From Acidobacteriota bacterium (lineage in GTDB: Bacteria; Acidobacteriota; Terriglobia; Bryobacterales; UBA6623): a stretch of DNA of 33,672 nt. The stretch spans positions 1-33,672 of the forward strand of contig JAQBUE010000040.1 of the NCBI GenBank assembly GCA_027624045.1, given 5' to 3'. The translations under genes and the position numbers were made by a program. This document shows positions 30,723-33,672 of the stretch, piece by piece; positions within the stretch are counted from its first letter, which is position 1; the number at the start of each line of letters is the position of its first letter. Below the pieces are notes generated by a model. It was not told where the DNA came from. It did not search any database and saw only the letters and a list, made by a program, of their open reading frames with translations.

Positions 30723-32867
30723 TCAACTCGCCGCCTCGACTCTGAGCTGATTCACCCGCTTGAGCAGTTCCTCGACTCGCCGCAGGGCCTTCATCTCTTC
30801 CAGGCTATGACGGGATCGCTGACGCCAATTTGGCCGCTCGTTGACGGTCCCCGGTGTATTCTGGGGGACTTCCTCCAGCCAGAGGTCTTCGAGGTTCACC
30901 AGCATCATCGACTCGGGCCGGGCCGCCAATTCGACCAGGCAAGCTTCGAGAATGTCATCGAGCGCCGGGTCATCCTTCGTAAGGGCGCCGCGCCGGCGCA
31001 GATAATCGACGACGGCGGCAGTGACCTGTTGGCGCCGTTCCCGCTCTTGATGCGCCTGCTCGGGGTCGAGCAATTTAAACTCCATCTGGTCTTCGATATC
31101 GAGGCCCTTCCAGAAGCCCGCGAAGGGACGCATGTCGTGAGTGTTCAAGCTTGCCAGTGAATCTTCGGGCGTCGCCTCGATGGCGTTGTTCGAATCGGGC
31201 GTGAGCTGAAACTGGCCAACGTACATGCGGCTGAGTCCGTGCTCGCTCATGTTCACTCGCACGCGGCCGGGAACAGTGCCTAAATCTTCGCCGACAATCG
31301 CGGTTTGATGACGCCGGGACTCAAGAGCGAGGACGGCGTAGAACTCGTCGGCGCGATTAGCCACATACATGCCCTGCGTCGCCTCGAAACCCCGCGGGAT
31401 CCAGTACAGGCGGTGCAGATTCATCACATGATCGATACGCAGCACGCGTGAATACCGCATGTGGTGGCGCAGGCACTCGATGTAGTGACGGTATCCGTCG
31501 AGGCGAATCTTCTCGGGATGCACGGGCGCGAACCCCCAATTCTGGCCTTTCGTAAAGAAGCGGTCCGGCGGCGCGCCACCCGCCATGCCGAGCGCAAAGG
31601 AATCAGGCTCACGCCAGACATCAAATCCGCCAGGATGGACGCCCAGGGGCAGATCGAGGTAAAGATCGGCGCTGCCCGCATCCTCGGCAAGCTTGCGCAG
31701 TTGAGCGTCAGCCAGCCATTGGACGTAGAGGTGATAGCGTCGCGCTTGCTCGTCGTAATCGCCGCCGCTGAGGTGGCCGCTACGCTGCCGCTCGGGCCAC
31801 TCGGGCCAGGTCTTGTGTTCGTGCTCGGTGGCCGCGCGGAACGAGGCGTAGGCTTCGAGGCTGGGCCGGGCGTCCACATACTCCCGCAAGTCAGTTGCGC
31901 GTTGCGACGTGTTGTCGCCCAAAGCTGAACACAGCAGCTCGATCACTCGCCGCTTGAGGGCCATCTGCCGGGGGTAGTCGACAAGCGACGCGGCGCGGCA
32001 GGCACTGATGTCGGCTTGAAATTCGCTTGAGGACAGCAGCTCTTTCGCCCTGCTCGAATCCTCGAACTCGGGGGCGGCGGCGGGGTCGACAAAGAACTCG
32101 TTCCAGAACAGACGGCTCACCGGTGTGTAGGGAGACGGATCGCAGGGCGTATCGAGAAACGCCGCCAGCAACGGCAGTGTTCCGACGAGCTGGCCGCCGA
32201 GCGAAGCTGTCCATTGGGCGAGTTCGCCGAGGTCGGTAAAATCTCCGGCGCCCCAGCTCTTGCTTGTATGCAGCGAATAGAGCGGCAGGAAGACCCCCCA
32301 GCCAGCCGCGCAAACCTCTCGCAGCGGATACGCTTGCCGCGGCGCCCGAAAGACCCAAGCCTCGGCCGTGCGGCGTTCGGTCCGCAGATGCAGCCGGTGA
32401 TAGCCAAGGGGCAGGTCGGCCGGCAGGGTGAGCGTTCGTATCGTGTCAGCTCGGCCTTCAACTTCGGCCGAGTGCCGCAGGGGCATATCATCGCGCCGCA
32501 CGCTCCAGCGGCGCTGTGTTCCGTCCTCTTGTTCGATCTCGCATGTGAGCAGGCTCTCACGCGGATCGAGCCGCACAGTGCACGCAGGCTGATCCGGGCA
32601 CGCTGGCTGATCGGGGAAAGCAGGCTGATCGGGCGTCCACGAAACGACGACGGGCTCGACGATCCGCTGCCACAGCTCAAGGCGTCGCGCACGCAGGGCG
32701 TCCGGTGCATCGTCGAGCGAAGCCAGAGGCGCGCCGAGCGACCGCAGTACCGCAACGACCGCTTCCGGTGCAGCGCGGCGCAGCGCGTGAAAGCCGTCTT
32801 GGAACTCGGTCGTAACGCGGTACAGCCGCGCCAACCGGTGCAGCGAATCGATCGATCGGTCGTCCAT
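30723..32867 (-). CDS. malQ: 4-alpha-glucanotransferase (amylomaltase, GH77)
   Basis: MalQ transfers alpha-1,4-glucan segments between acceptors. The 714-residue protein has an N-terminal extension typical of long MalQ forms (about 180 residues), then the GH77 barrel: [21 protein letters not shown]479 in LRIDH as nucleophile, E527 in GEDLG as acid/base and D578 in NTHDM. WNEFF and [12 protein letters not shown] are also characteristic. Residues 79-96 are a six-residue tandem repeat (PDQPAF/C three times) encoded by an 18-bp repeat. ATG at 32867; no clear Shine-Dalgarno is visible. It precedes glgB and points to glycogen turnover. Confidence 0.95.
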   Translation of the reverse strand: MDDRSIDSLHRLARLYRVTTEFQDGFHALRRAAPEAVVAVLRSLGAPLASLDDAPDALRARRLELWQRIVEPVVVSWTPDQPAFPDQPACPDQPACTVRLDPRESLLTCEIEQEDGTQRRWSVRRDDMPLRHSAEVEGRADTIRTLTLPADLPLGYHRLHLRTERRTAEAWVFRAPRQAYPLREVCAAGWGVFLPLYSLHTSKSWGAGDFTDLGELAQWTASLGGQLVGTLPLLAAFLDTPCDPSPYTPVSRLFWNEFFVDPAAAPEFEDSSRAKELLSSSEFQADISACRAASLVDYPRQMALKRRVIELLCSALGDNTSQRATDLREYVDARPSLEAYASFRAATEHEHKTWPEWPERQRSGHLSGGDYDEQARRYHLYVQWLADAQLRKLAEDAGSADLYLDLPLGVHPGGFDVWREPDSFALGMAGGAPPDRFFTKGQNWGFAPVHPEKIRLDGYRHYIECLRHHMRYSRVLRIDHVMNLHRLYWIPRGFEATQGMYVANRADEFYAVLALESRRHQTAIVGEDLGTVPGRVRVNMSEHGLSRMYVGQFQLTPDSNNAIEATPEDSLASLNTHDMRPFAGFWKGLDIEDQMEFKLLDPEQAHQERERRQQVTAAVVDYLRRRGALTKDDPALDDILEACLVELAARPESMMLVNLEDLWLEEVPQNTPGTVNERPNWRQRSRHSLEEMKALRRVEELLKRVNQLRVEAAS
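32580..32633 (-). repeat. Three 18-bp tandem repeats inside malQ
   Basis: Three head-to-tail units encode [12 protein letters not shown] and PDQPAC in the N-terminal region of MalQ. The units differ at a few positions, several of them silent. The repeat is in frame, so copy-number change would keep the reading frame. It lies in a linker-like part outside the catalytic barrel. Confidence 0.85.
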
Positions 32868-32993
32868 GAAGTTTTATCGGCGGAAACTTCAGGGTACAGG
32901 TCGGGTGGGTGGGTTGGGAGGGTGTGGCGGTTGGTGGTGGTTTTTCGTGTCTGACTGGCTCCTTTGGGGCTGGGTGCCTGGACTCCGACGGGG
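32868..32993. other. malQ upstream spacer with a G-quadruplex-type motif
   Basis: The plus strand reads five GGG tracts separated by one or two bases at 32903-32922, a textbook G-quadruplex pattern. It is on the template strand of malQ, about 35-55 bp upstream of its start. No convincing sigma-70 promoter for malQ was identified in the spacer. Confidence 0.6.
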
Positions 32994-33672
32994 TTAGGAA
33001 CGGGATTCGTCGGAGGTGGCTAGGCCGGGTGGGTCGGATGTTGTTGGTTTCGTGGACGTTACGCCATATCGGGTTGGTTCGGCGGATTGCTCTTCGCGCC
33101 ATGGGGGCCGGCGGTGGGCTTGGGTGGGCTGGCGGCGCTCGTTCTCGTGGCTCTCGCGATCGAGTTGGTCCTGAAAGCGGCGGCGGTCGCGGGCGTCGAG
33201 CTCGCGGATCTCGATGAGTTGTTTGAAGAGCTGGTGGAGGCGGCGGCTTTGGTGTGCTTCGTAGCGCGAGAAGTGCGTCATGTCGGCGGTGCGGGTTTGC
33301 ATGATGTCGCCGAGGAGGTTCACCTTGTCGGGCTCGGGCTCGTTGGGATGGTACTTCTTGAATTGCGCGAGGGTGTCCTCAACGGCGAAGGAGAGGTAGG
33401 CCGTTTCGAGGTGACTGATGCGCTTGAGGCGCCAGTCGGCGTCGGCCATCTGGCGGACGAGCGAGGCTTCGTAGGCGTTCGATGGGTTGAAGGTGTTTTC
33501 GAACGAGGTGACGAGGGCGTCGAACTCGGCGGGATCTTCGCCGGGGATGACGGATCGTTTGGCTAGGAGTCCGTGCTTGAGGGCGTTTTGGGAGGAGGTT
33601 TGTTTGCCTTCGTCGGTGCGCGGACCTGTGGAATGTTTCGCGTTGTTGCGGTTTGCTTCGATTTGCTTTTCT
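32994..33672 (-). CDS. Hypothetical protein of the 'STGPRTxEGK...NALKHGL' family, partial at the window edge
   Basis: The frame is open from its TAA at 32994 to the right edge, giving 225 complete codons with the start codon outside or just at the edge. The N-terminal part reads EKQIEANRNNAKHSTGPRT, then SSQNALKHGLLAK and VIPGEDPAEFDAL, followed by a helical segment with LKRISHLETAYLSFAVED. I recognise this pattern from many uncharacterised proteins in Acidobacteriota and some related phyla, often in several copies per genome. The C-terminal 60 residues are rich in Arg, Glu and Pro and look disordered. No function is known to me. An internal ATG at 33449 would give a shorter frame, but the upstream sequence is clearly coding. 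Confidence 0.8.
   Translation of the reverse strand, partial: EKQIEANRNNAKHSTGPRTDEGKQTSSQNALKHGLLAKRSVIPGEDPAEFDALVTSFENTFNPSNAYEASLVRQMADADWRLKRISHLETAYLSFAVEDTLAQFKKYHPNEPEPDKVNLLGDIMQTRTADMTHFSRYEAHQSRRLHQLFKQLIEIRELDARDRRRFQDQLDRESHENERRQPTQAHRRPPWREEQSAEPTRYGVTSTKPTTSDPPGLATSDESRS

Overview
This 33.7 kb window is a GC-rich bacterial chromosome segment, most likely from an Acidobacteriota member, perhaps a Solibacter/Bryobacterales-type lineage. That assignment is an inference from the DUF1326-type secreted protein, the terminal 'NALKHGL' protein family, the Tat-exported molybdenum hydroxylase, and the sequences of the RNA polymerase subunits. No rRNA, CRISPR array or insertion sequence was seen. 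One tRNA gene (Trp) is present.

Layout. (1) 1-1537, minus strand: a SirB1-like transglutaminase-fold/TPR protein and a stand-alone degenerate receiver domain. (2) 1912-5655, plus: a three-gene molybdenum hydroxylase operon in the order [2Fe-2S]-molybdopterin-FAD. The small subunit carries a Tat signal, so the enzyme is probably periplasmic. (3) 5701-7492: a small cysteine-rich protein, a secreted DUF1326-like protein and a second secreted protein of unknown function, with a clear terminator after the DUF1326 gene. (4) 7522-25116: a long information-processing cluster, rpsL-rpsG-fusA-tuf-rpmG-tRNA-Trp-secE-nusG-rplK-rplA-rplJ-rplL-rpoB-rpoC. It is served by a consensus-like promoter before rpsL and an extended -10 promoter before rpoB, and ends in a 17-bp perfect hairpin. 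(5) 25169-28736: dnaG and rpoD, the macromolecular-synthesis pair. (6) 28733-32867, minus: malQ and glgB for glycogen/alpha-glucan metabolism, converging on rpoD with overlapping stop codons. (7) 32994 to the right edge, minus: a partial gene of a multicopy-looking hypothetical family.

How it works together. The central cluster makes the translation elongation factors, stalk and L1/L11 ribosomal proteins, the Sec translocon subunit SecE, NusG and the two large RNA polymerase subunits. Primase and the housekeeping sigma factor follow. The str genes sit upstream of secE and are joined to it through a single tuf gene, whereas the common bacterial order has rpsL-rpsG-fusA after rpoC.

Most interesting signals. 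RpoB has an insertion of about 60 residues near its N terminus with eight cysteines arranged as two zinc-ribbon-like modules. NusG in the same operon has an acidic N-terminal extension of about 107 residues. L33 has lost three of the four zinc-ligand cysteines. The rplL-rpoB gap is 476 bp long and structured. RpoD lacks a recognisable region 1.1. These are consistent with a transcription apparatus modified in this lineage, but whether each is undescribed cannot be settled without database searches.
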